Assembly: GCA_964636985.1 (NCBI GenBank)
Contig: CAZWSX010000003.1
Location: 62,001 to 126,000, forward strand
Origin: CAZWSX01 sp964636985
GTDB taxonomy: Bacteria; Planctomycetota; Planctomycetia; Pirellulales; Pirellulaceae
Length of the DNA stretch: 64,000 bases
Direction of reading: 5' to 3'
Under the pieces are notes generated by a model, which saw only the letters and a list, made by a program, of their open reading frames with translations, made no database searches and was not told where the DNA came from. The position numbers were made by a program, and so were the translations under genes. The stretch's first letter is position 1. Each line of letters begins with the position of its first letter. Shown here piece by piece: positions 8,906-16,408 of the stretch.

Positions 8906-10168
8906 ATGTTTCGATCTCTGATTTTGGCGATGGCCCTCGTCTCTTCTGCCCTCGTCTCTTCTGCCGTCGTGTGCTTCGCGGATGCGCCGCCGATGATTGA
9001 GCGGTATCTCACTGCAGGCAAACTCTCCGACGGCAAAAAGGCATTGCTCGCGCATCTGGAAAAACAGCCCAAAGACGATCAGGCCCGCTTTGGCTTGGGA
9101 ACGCTGGAGTTTCTCCAATCCGTCGAGCATCTGGGGCAATCGCTTTACCGGTACGGGGCACTTGGCCCCGAGTCGCGCCTGACCCGACTGATTCCGTTCG
9201 TCCGCATGAACGTTCCGGCCAATCCTGCGCCGGAGCCCGTTAAGTACGACGATGTACGAACCGTTTTGAAGACACTGGTCAGCGACCTGGCACAGGCGGA
9301 GAAGACACTAGCCGCGATTGAGGACAAGTCGGTTCAGCAGCGCCTCCACTTTGGCCAGATTGTGCTCGACATCGTCCCGGATGGAAAAGCCGGCGAGGAA
9401 GAAAAGTTGTGGAGGATGTATGCTGCGCTCAACCGGGGGTTGGACCTTCACCGCGATTTTGAACGGCGGGCGGCAGAGGAATTTGTGATCGCCTTCGACT
9501 ACGGCGATGTTTGTTGGCTCCGCGGTTACTGCCATCTTCTGAGTGCGATGAGCGAAGCTATTCTCGCTTACGACGAAGAAACGTTTTTCAACCTCGTCTC
9601 GCGTCACATCTTTGCGAAACCAGTTTCGCCGTTGCCTGCGGGAACGCAAGCTCCTTTAGCCGACGGAGAGGGATTTAATAGTGAGATCGCCGACGCGATC
9701 GCCGGCATTCATAACTTCAACTTTGCCTTGCAGGAACCAGAGCGGATGAAGCTGGCCTTGGGGCACTTCAAAGAAGTCATCCGTCTAAGCCGCGAGAGCT
9801 GGCAGGCGATTGAAGCGGAAACCGACAACGATCGCGAGTGGGTACCAAACAGCAGCCAGGATAGCGTCATCCCCAACGTCCGCGTCACCAAGGAGATGAT
9901 CGTGGGTTGGAAGTTGTTTCTCGACGAGGCAGAGAAGACGCTCGACGGAAAACAGCTCATGCCGCATTGGCGCTTCAAAGATGACTACGGCATCAATCTG
10001 AGGCGAGTCTTCGAAGAACCCAAACCGTTCGACTTGGTGATGTGGGCTCACGGAGCAGCCGCACTTCCGTACGCCGAAAAAGGCACCGTCGCGAACGAAG
10101 AAACACGAGATCGCCTCCAACGGCTCTTCGGCGGACAATTCATTGGCTTCGCGTTCTGGTTCAATTGA
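8906..10168 (+). CDS. Exported hypothetical protein, possibly TPR-like
   Basis: 420 residues with a clear signal peptide (cleavage near residue 25, after VCFA). GGAGG lies 11 bases upstream of the ATG. Residues 30-60 (ERYLTAGKLSDGKKALLAHL... DDQARFGLGTLEFL) read like a tetratricopeptide helix pair, suggesting a helical protein that acts outside the cytoplasm. The rest is rich in helices and aromatic residues and has no motif I recognise. It is a single gene and I cannot assign a function. Confidence 0.75.
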   Translation: MFRSLILAMALVSSALVSSAVVCFADAPPMIERYLTAGKLSDGKKALLAHLEKQPKDDQARFGLGTLEFLQSVEHLGQSLYRYGALGPESRLTRLIPFVRMNVPANPAPEPVKYDDVRTVLKTLVSDLAQAEKTLAAIEDKSVQQRLHFGQIVLDIVPDGKAGEEEKLWRMYAALNRGLDLHRDFERRAAEEFVIAFDYGDVCWLRGYCHLLSAMSEAILAYDEETFFNLVSRHIFAKPVSPLPAGTQAPLADGEGFNSEIADAIAGIHNFNFALQEPERMKLALGHFKEVIRLSRESWQAIEAETDNDREWVPNSSQDSVIPNVRVTKEMIVGWKLFLDEAEKTLDGKQLMPHWRFKDDYGINLRRVFEEPKPFDLVMWAHGAAALPYAEKGTVANEETRDRLQRLFGGQFIGFAFWFN

Positions 10169-10292
10169 ATGCGAAACGCAATGGAACATGACTACTACGG
10201 CAGAGTCGCATACGGCAAGTTCCAACCCTAACGCCTGACTGGTAGCATAGCGGTGCTTTGAGCCGCCTTGTTACCTCATCTTGGAGCGCATC

Positions 10293-10775
10293 ATGTCCGT
10301 CGCAATTGACTTGCTGGTCGAGAATCTCAAAGGGAATGGTCAATTCGCCGTTATGACGGTGGCCGATATGACCGACGAGGAGTTGCTGCAGCGGCCGTGC
10401 GAGAACTCGACGCCTGGGCTGTATCAAATGGGGCACGTGATCACGGCCGAAGCGGCGATGATGGCCAAGACCCATCCCGATTTCAAACAGCCGCCGGAGT
10501 CGTGGCCGAAGGCGTACCTCGGCGGCTGCCCCAGCGATGACGTGTTACTTAAGACGGCGACGAAGGACCAACTCGTGGCCGAGTTTCAGCGAATTCGCGG
10601 GGATGTGGTCGCGATTGTCGAGAAGATGGCGGATAGCGATCTCGCGAAGCCGTCCAATGTGGATTGGGCTCCGACGATGCGGCAGCTGCTGCTCGGTTTG
10701 GACAACCATCTGTGGATGCACTGGGGGCAGATCCAAGTGCTGCGGCGCAAGCTGGGGAAGAAGGTGTTGTTTTAG
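10293..10775 (+). CDS. DinB-like four-helix-bundle protein
   Basis: 160 residues. The DinB/YfiT family often binds a divalent metal through three histidines. Visible candidates are His in QMGHVITAE (about residue 46) and the pair in DNHLWMHWGQIQVLRRKLG near the C-terminus (about 142-146), where the family's HxxxH usually lies. The start at 10293 has GGAG 7 bases upstream; a TTG start at 10281 would add four residues. Bacillithiol-dependent transferases and metal-dependent hydrolases belong to the family, but the substrate cannot be told. It is followed by an intergenic repeat. Confidence 0.8.
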   Translation: MSVAIDLLVENLKGNGQFAVMTVADMTDEELLQRPCENSTPGLYQMGHVITAEAAMMAKTHPDFKQPPESWPKAYLGGCPSDDVLLKTATKDQLVAEFQRIRGDVVAIVEKMADSDLAKPSNVDWAPTMRQLLLGLDNHLWMHWGQIQVLRRKLGKKVLF

Positions 10776-10813
10776 GATTCACCGCGGAGACCTGGAGGGA
10801 CCGGAGAAGAGAC

Positions 10814-10837
10814 GTAGGACGGACAATCCTGTCCGTC
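10814..10837. repeat. Short palindromic intergenic repeat, copy 1
   Basis: A 24-base near-palindrome built on GACGGACAAT-CC-TGTCCGTC, preceded by GTAG. A copy identical at 23 of 24 positions lies at 18802-18825. Confidence 0.65.
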
Positions 10838-10928
10838 AGCAATTGGCCCGCTTTAGCAAGAAGGGATGGGAAGGAGGAATATTAATTGATTGATGATTGC
10901 TGATTTTTGATTTGTGAAGTGAATGTCC

Positions 10929-11933
10929 CTACACCCGCGTTCGTTGAACGCGGTGGTTGTAGCTGTCGAGCACGTGGAGGCGGCCTTTGGAGTCGAGCGC
11001 GCAGCTCCAGGGTTGGTAGAGTTCGCCTCGCTTGTTGCCGTTCTTGCCCCAGCGGGCGACGAGTTTGCCGTCGGTGGTGAACTTTTGAATACGGTGGTTG
11101 CCGAACTCGCTGATGTAGACGTGTCCCTTGCCGTCGAGCACGATTCCGTAGGGATAACGCAGCTGTCCTTCCTCTTCGCCCATCGAGCCCCAATGCTTGA
11201 CGAGTTTGGGGTTGTTGTCGCGCGCGTCGAAGACTTGCACGCGATGATTGCAGGCGTCGGCCACCCAGAGGAGGCCTTCGTTGTCGAGGGCTAGCGCCTG
11301 AGGGCGGAGGAGTTGGCCTAGTTCTTCGCCGTGCACGCCGATTTCGAGGATGAACTTTCGATCGGGCCCAAACTTTTGAATGCGATCGAATTCGCCGTAT
11401 TGCCCGACGTAGTAGTTGCCGTCTTTGTCTTGCACGGCATCGGTGACGAAGTGGAATTGGCCCGGTTCGGTTCCGCACTCGCCGCCGATGGTGCGGTCTT
11501 CGAGCAGTTTGCCCTCGAAGGTGTAGACGAGCATGCGGAAGTAGTGGGTATCGGCGACGAGGAGATTGCCGTCGCTCGAAATTCCCAGCCCCGTCGGCCG
11601 GCCGTTGGTTGCCTCGGGCGTGCGCCAAGCGCGGAGGAATTCGCCGTCGGGGGTGAAAACCTGAATCCGCGCCGTCATATCGACGATGAAGAGTTCGTCC
11701 TTGCTATTAATGGCAATCGCGCGCGGTTTGAAGAACTGTCCAGGACGCTCGCCGTGCGATCCCCAAATTAAGTCGGCGTGGTAGGTGCCGGCTGGGGGCC
11801 CGCCTGGCATGCAGCCGGAGAGCGACGCTAAACCAAGCCCCGCAACGCCGCCGACAACGGCGGAAAGGGAGGCGCGGCGCGAGACGGGCTCTTGGGGGGA
11901 GTTTTGCGACGAGCTTCTCAAGCGATTCTTCAT
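10929..11933 (-). CDS. NHL-repeat lipoprotein
   Basis: 334 residues. The N-terminus has SRRASLSAVVGG followed by a hydrophobic stretch and the lipobox LASLSGC, so export as a lipoprotein, possibly through Tat, is likely. The body consists of about six NHL beta-propeller blades with repeated motifs such as KPRAIAINSKDELFIVD, LRPQALALDNEGLLWVAD, YPYGIVLDGKGHVYISEFGNHRIQKF and QPWSCALDSKGRLHVLDSYNHRVQ. NHL propellers bind proteins, RNA or small ligands; no active site is recognised. Start chosen at the ATG at 11933; an ATG at 11975 is also possible. Longer readings overlap the divergent gene at 12178. Confidence 0.85.
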   Translation of the reverse strand: MKNRLRSSSQNSPQEPVSRRASLSAVVGGVAGLGLASLSGCMPGGPPAGTYHADLIWGSHGERPGQFFKPRAIAINSKDELFIVDMTARIQVFTPDGEFLRAWRTPEATNGRPTGLGISSDGNLLVADTHYFRMLVYTFEGKLLEDRTIGGECGTEPGQFHFVTDAVQDKDGNYYVGQYGEFDRIQKFGPDRKFILEIGVHGEELGQLLRPQALALDNEGLLWVADACNHRVQVFDARDNNPKLVKHWGSMGEEEGQLRYPYGIVLDGKGHVYISEFGNHRIQKFTTDGKLVARWGKNGNKRGELYQPWSCALDSKGRLHVLDSYNHRVQRTRV

Positions 11934-12177
11934 GCTGGAATCTGCGAGCGGTTGCGCGGCGCGGGAGGTCGGCATCGCTTGACCGCACTTAGTAAGACAT
12001 TCTACACTCTTAACAGAGGGTTTTTCGCGATTCGCTGCGTTTGCTTTGTCCGACGCTCGTTGGAATTCCGCGTTTTTTTGAATCGCTCGCCCCCCTCGTC
12101 CCTTTCTTCGTTCGCCGTCGCATTGATTGTGGCGACCGGCGACGGTCGGGACCCCCACTTGGTTAAGTCGCCCGCCC

Positions 12178-13314
12178 ATGCCACCTGTCGTAATTGATGT
12201 CCAGCGGACCGAGGACTCTCGGGACGTGGTCCATCGCGCGGTGCAAGCCATGGCGGAGGGGAAGATTGTCATTCTCCCGACCGATACCACTTATGTCGCC
12301 ATCGCGGGCGCCTTAAACGAACTTGCCGTAAAGCGACTCCTGGAACGCTTGCGACCCAACGCCCCCACGGGCGATATCGAGTTGGGCGTGCGCAGCGTGA
12401 CCGAAACGTACGACTTTTTCCCGGAGCTGCCGGCGATTGCCGATCGTTTGGCGCGGCGGTGTTGGCCGGGGCCGCTGACGCTGCAATTGATGGATTCGCA
12501 GAAGGACAGCGTCATCACGCGGCTGCCGGAACTGACGCGTAAAGCAATTGATAACAATCGGCGCGTACACATTCGTGCGCCCAATCATCCATTGATTGCT
12601 TCGATACAACGGCTGACGGCGGGACCTTTACTGATGGTTCCGGCATGCCGGCCGGGGGGCGAAGCCGCCATCTCCGGTGTCGAGGCGCTCGAGTCGATTG
12701 GTCCGGACGTCGATGTTGTGCTCGACGATGGGCGGAGCCGCTTTGGCCAACCTTCCACGATTGTCGCGTGCGAAGGGGACGGATTCGAATATGTGAGGCC
12801 AGGCGTGATTAGCGAACGCAATGTGCGACGACTTTCGTCGCTGATGATCGCCGTGGTTTGCACGGGCAATACCTGTCGCAGTCCGATGGCGGAGATCCTG
12901 CTGAAGAAGCACTTGTCGATAAAACTGAACATCGACGCAGCCTTACTCGAGGACCATGGCGTGCTGGTTGTTTCAGCGGGCGTCTCGGCGCATCCGGGTG
13001 CACGAGCCGCGGACCAGGCCATCGAAGTGATGCGCGAACACGGGTTGGATTTAGCAGCGCACGAAAGCCGGATGCTCGACGAACGCACGGCGCGATATGC
13101 CGACTTGATTCTGACGATGACTCGCGGCCACCGGATGGCGATCTTGCAACGCTGGCCGGAACTGGAAGCGCGGACGTTCACGCTCAATCACGATGGAAGC
13201 GACGTGCCCGACCCGGTCGGTTGCCCGATCGAGCAGTACCGCAACTGCGCCAAGCAAATCGATTCGCAATTGGCCGACTGGGTGGATCGGCTTGACTTGC
13301 AGAAGGGTCAGTAG
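12178..13314 (+). CDS. YrdC/TsaC-like domain fused to a low-molecular-weight protein tyrosine phosphatase
   Basis: 378 residues in two domains. Residues 10-215 match the YrdC/Sua5/TsaC fold (KIVILPTDTTYVAI, RCWPGPLTLQLM, QPSTIVACEGDGFEYVRPGVI), whose members make threonylcarbamoyl-AMP for tRNA t6A. Residues 222-378 are a complete LMW-PTP domain: phosphate loop CTGNTCRS (Cys228, Arg234) and general-acid Asp345 in DVPDPVG. The YrdC part is degenerate: the family's K-x-R-P is LERLRP and the usual S-A-N is PAC, so synthase activity is doubtful. Free-standing neighbours of these two types (ywlC, ywlE) are known in Bacillus. Start at 12178 taken as the first ATG; the frame opens at a TTG at 12127. 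Confidence 0.88.
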   Translation: MPPVVIDVQRTEDSRDVVHRAVQAMAEGKIVILPTDTTYVAIAGALNELAVKRLLERLRPNAPTGDIELGVRSVTETYDFFPELPAIADRLARRCWPGPLTLQLMDSQKDSVITRLPELTRKAIDNNRRVHIRAPNHPLIASIQRLTAGPLLMVPACRPGGEAAISGVEALESIGPDVDVVLDDGRSRFGQPSTIVACEGDGFEYVRPGVISERNVRRLSSLMIAVVCTGNTCRSPMAEILLKKHLSIKLNIDAALLEDHGVLVVSAGVSAHPGARAADQAIEVMREHGLDLAAHESRMLDERTARYADLILTMTRGHRMAILQRWPELEARTFTLNHDGSDVPDPVGCPIEQYRNCAKQIDSQLADWVDRLDLQKGQ

Positions 13315-13601
13315 TTCGAAGGGAGCAGGGTAAGAAGCGAAAAGATGTCGCTTCGTTTTTCAAAGAGAAACTCTTCCAATCTCGTTATTGCTGACGGTTG
13401 GCAAAACTTTGCTGGGTGAAAGTTTGCCGGTTATAGGATTCCGAGTGACGGCGGGCTGGATGTCTCGCGAGCGGCGGTTTCTTTTCGCTCAAGAATGCGT
13501 TTTCAGCAGCATCTGTTTTGGCTAGAGTCGAGGAATGCAAGCGGGGCCGTGGGAGTTGCGGAACGCTTGTTTGGGCTCTCATTCGTCAAAGGCATATGCT
13601 C

Positions 13602-14165
13602 ATGGGCTCCGACTCGCGCCCTTCCAACGAAGTCGACCAATTGCTGCTCAACGCGCGGCTGCGCGATGAGATCGAACCGTTTCGTGATGACTCGCTGAAC
13701 CTGCTCGATTCGACGCGTTTGCCCACGCCGGTCGAGAATCGCTTTCTGGAAGAAATGCTGGCCTGGGAACGCGCGCCGGCACTGCCGATTTCGCAGTGGT
13801 TCTCGCCCGAGTTGATCTTACCGCCGCCTGAGTTGCTGGAACCAACGGCGCTGTCACGGCTGTTGCACGAGACGATCGATCGGTTGTTCGAAGCCAGAGT
13901 GGCCCTCGACTTCACCGATCACTTGAGCGACCTGGAGCTATATCGCTTGATTCGCGGCGCGATTTTGCCGTCGTGCGAGAAGAAGGTCGATCTCGACACC
14001 GCTTACTTGCGCTGGCATTGCTTGGACGACGAGGCCGACGAGGAAGTCTGGCTGCAATACTACGCGTCAGAAGAAGAACGCGACGCGTGGGCTGAGGGGA
14101 GCGAGCGCCCGTTGCCGCCGCAGTTGCCGTTGCCGTATCAGCGGAATTTGCCGCAGGCGCCGTAG
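13602..14165 (+). CDS. Conserved-looking hypothetical cytoplasmic protein
   Basis: 188 residues. The ATG at 13602 has AAAGG about 9 bases upstream; the ATG at 13596 is too close to it. No signal peptide or membrane segment. It is acidic, with a Pro-rich C-terminus (LPPQLPLPYQRNLP). The region LSDLELYRLIRGAILPSCEKK looks helical. The codon pattern is consistent with a real gene, but I recognise no domain. It converges on the HDOD gene, with a terminator between them. Confidence 0.65.
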   Translation: MGSDSRPSNEVDQLLLNARLRDEIEPFRDDSLNLLDSTRLPTPVENRFLEEMLAWERAPALPISQWFSPELILPPPELLEPTALSRLLHETIDRLFEARVALDFTDHLSDLELYRLIRGAILPSCEKKVDLDTAYLRWHCLDDEADEEVWLQYYASEEERDAWAEGSERPLPPQLPLPYQRNLPQAP

Positions 14166-14172
14166 AGCACTT

Positions 14173-14294
14173 TCATGTAGCCGCGTTCGCCAGAACGCGG
14201 AAGGTGCGGCTTCCACTTGCGGGGCTTCCGCACTCTTGGCGAGCTCTTGGCGAGTGCGGCTACATGAGAAGAGCGGCTCACTTAGGAGCCGCTC
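14173..14294. terminator. Inverted-repeat block and bidirectional terminator between convergent genes
   Basis: Outer arms TCATGTAGCCGC (14173-14184) and GCGGCTACATGA (14256-14267) are exact complements and enclose a smaller hairpin CGCGTTC/GAACGCG. The block is followed by a perfect 9-base stem GAGCGGCTC/GAGCCGCTC (14271-14294) and TTAGGTTTG. It lies between the stops at 14165 (+) and 14331 (-). Confidence 0.65.
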
Positions 14295-14330
14295 TTAGGT
14301 TTGAATCTCGATGTTGCGACCGGTGATCGT

Positions 14331-15239
14331 TTAGGCCGGGACCGGCAGTGCGGTCAAGGCTTGCTCAAGCGTCACCTTCGACGCCGGGAGCTTGAGCATC
14401 GGGGCGATCTCGGCGTATTCGGCGTCGATCTTTTGGAAGACTTCGCCCAGCGGTTTGCCGCTGCCAGCGGAGAGTTTGTCGAACGCGGCGACGAATCGGT
14501 CGCGTTCCGACCATTGTGTATCGCAGTGGGTGGGGAGCAATGCCGACAAGCTGACCGAGACGGCGCCCTTGTCGATCGTTGCCGCCGTCAGATGTTCATC
14601 GATCTTGAGATGCGATTCGATCAGGCGGGCAAATTCTTCGGGCAAGTTCCAACCGCGGGCCATGCAGCCGGCCGCTTCGGCGTGGTCCCAACCAAAGTCT
14701 TTTCGCTCGAGTTCCGACAAGCGGACTTTGCCGTCTTGGCGTTGGCCGAGCATTCCGACGTATTGCTTGGCCAATTCTTTGGCGAGCAGCGGAATGGCCA
14801 TGTCTTGCAGCAGCGACGCGGCGAAGAGGTCTTCGGCGTCTTTCATTCCTTGCAGCTTGCCGAACGAGCGGGCGAACAACCCGCGACGGAGCGAATCTTG
14901 CCACAAGCTTCGCAGGTCGAACGGGCCGCACTTAGGATTCGGCATCAAGCTGAAGACGGCGCTCCACAGCGAGAAGTTCTTGATCGTGCGAACGCCAACG
15001 AGCGTGATCGCCAACTTGATGCTGGAGATTTCGCGCGAGAACCCGAAGTAGGACGAGTTCACAAATCGCAACACCTGGCCGGTTAAGCCCGGATCGGCCT
15101 CGATAGGCTTGGCGAATTCCGGCGCGCCGTTGTTAGGATCTTGGGACAATTCGAGTAGCTTAATGGCACTTTGCGGCAGAGCTGGGAGCTGCGCGCCGGC
15201 CAACAATTCTTTGAGATTTCCAGGATTTCCCGACGGCAT
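14331..15239 (-). CDS. HDOD-domain protein
   Basis: 302 residues. Residues 10-210 are an HDOD domain, the catalytically inactive HD relative used in bacterial signalling: LPALPQSAIKLLELSQDPN at the start, then FAKPIEADPGLTGQVLRFVNSSYFGF and ISSIKLAITLVGVRTIKNFSL, the usual core. The C-terminal 90 residues are helical with no recognised domain. The ATG at 15239 has GGGGA about 8 bases upstream; longer frames to 15428 run into non-coding sequence. HDOD proteins often act in c-di-GMP, chemotaxis or cell-cycle signalling; the specific role here is unknown. Confidence 0.85.
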   Translation of the reverse strand: MPSGNPGNLKELLAGAQLPALPQSAIKLLELSQDPNNGAPEFAKPIEADPGLTGQVLRFVNSSYFGFSREISSIKLAITLVGVRTIKNFSLWSAVFSLMPNPKCGPFDLRSLWQDSLRRGLFARSFGKLQGMKDAEDLFAASLLQDMAIPLLAKELAKQYVGMLGQRQDGKVRLSELERKDFGWDHAEAAGCMARGWNLPEEFARLIESHLKIDEHLTAATIDKGAVSVSLSALLPTHCDTQWSERDRFVAAFDKLSAGSGKPLGEVFQKIDAEYAEIAPMLKLPASKVTLEQALTALPVPA

Positions 15240-15585
15240 TCGACATTCCCCGATATTGAGACGCGATTCAATTCCTGTCTCGAAACGCCTCGTCGCGCGT
15301 AACGACGGCTCAAAAAACCTAGGTCGCGTTACGAATGTTGGCAAAAGGAAATGGCGGCGACAAAGCACCGGTTGCATTGCTTCGTTCTGCTCTCCTTCGG
15401 GGGTTGGCATTTCTCGCCGTGTTGCCAAATGGCAACGTAGGTCGGGACTTGGCGTCGAGAAAAGTCAACGCAAGGCGGGTTGAAGATGGTGTCGCCCGTC
15501 TTGCAAGTCACGCTGCGGCAGGGACTTACGGCCGTTGAGCAGTGAGTGAATCGCGTCGGCACTGAGCGTGCGTTGGTGGTGTTGC

Positions 15586-16020
15586 ATGGCAGCTCCACTT
15601 TGCACAACTCGCCGAGCGACGACACTGGGGAAGGCCCTTCCCCCCTGGGTGCTGGTAACTGTCGTCATGATCGGGGCCGTCCATACAACCCGTGCAAGTG
15701 TTGCCCAAGAGTCGTTCCAACGAACGGCGAACGCGAGCGCACGCCTCGATGACGGGTGGCGCCATACCACGATGGGCTGGCAGAAAAACTCGTCTTGGAA
15801 TGTTGTTCCCGCGCCGCGGCATGTGAGGTTCCATCCCGCGGCGTTGGCGGTTTGGATGCTGGTGATGAGTGTGCTGGCCCTGCGATCGTTTCCTTTTCAG
15901 GGTAAGGGGGGCGAGGACGAGCACACGCCGGGAACGTCTTGGTTCCACTCTCTTACGCGAGCCTTTCAGGGCGATCGCACGGTAAAGGTGAACGCGGTTT
16001 CGGGGCGCAGCCTGTTCTAA
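15586..16020 (+). CDS. Possible small membrane protein
   Basis: 144 residues with two hydrophobic stretches: WVLVTVVMIGAV near residue 20, and HPAALAVWMLVMSVLALRSF near residue 85. Between them is an aromatic motif DGWRHTTMGWQKNSSWN. The aromatic DGWR.T.GW pattern followed by a helix looks non-random, which is why I list it. The last 35 residues run into sequence resembling the dispersed repeat, so the real C-terminus may be altered. No ribosome binding site is visible. Confidence 0.35.
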   Translation: MAAPLCTTRRATTLGKALPPWVLVTVVMIGAVHTTRASVAQESFQRTANASARLDDGWRHTTMGWQKNSSWNVVPAPRHVRFHPAALAVWMLVMSVLALRSFPFQGKGGEDEHTPGTSWFHSLTRAFQGDRTVKVNAVSGRSLF

Positions 16021-16039
16021 TTGCGGCAGAGGTTGGCGC

Positions 16040-16139
16040 GCCCTTTCGAGGCTTTCTTGTGCGCAGCGCTTGGGCACCCCAGGGCGGCGCTTGCGATCCT
16101 CGCGCTGCCGTGGCTCTGGTTGGGATGCCCTTTAGGGCG
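16040..16139 (+). repeat. Dispersed intergenic repeat, diverged copy 2
   Basis: Same order of elements as 4601-4684: a GCCCTTTC.AGGC pair, a CCCCAGGGCG segment, the exact spacer GGCTCTGGTTGG, then a GCCCT/AGGGC pair. It is more degraded than copy 1. Confidence 0.5.
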
Positions 16140-16408
16140 AATTGCCGCCACACCTTTGTCCAGTGCTTCCCCCCCGACGTTCGACGCTCGATCACGGCCG
16201 CGTGGGTGGATTGGGAATCTTTTTTGATGATTTTGACGATCTTTGCGTGAAACTTTGTACGACAGAGGCCTCTCTAAGGCACTACAACCTTTGACGCCGC
16301 GTTTTTCGCGGGCTGTTGGTTTCGCGGCCGGTTGGTTTCGCGGCCTGATCATTTCATAGCGCTCATTGCCAGCGCTCTCCCCATTGTGCCAGGGTTAGGA
16401 GTTCGCCC

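Larger units (their letters stand above)
15240..16408. other. Long gene-poor region
   Basis: About 1.2 kb with one doubtful small gene (15586-16020) and a degenerate copy of the intergenic repeat (16040-16139). The remainder looks non-coding; several overlapping short frames on both strands have low-complexity or Arg/Pro-rich translations typical of spurious ORFs. Confidence 0.5.

Noticed and set aside
13400..13416. TGGCAAAACTTTGC, resembling a sigma-54 site
   Set aside because: GG and GC are 9 rather than 10 bases apart and the following gene is 190 bases away.
15526..16077. 183-codon minus-strand frame in the gene-poor gap
   Set aside because: Arg/Pro/His-rich translation with no start signal; overlaps the repeat and the more plausible plus-strand frame.
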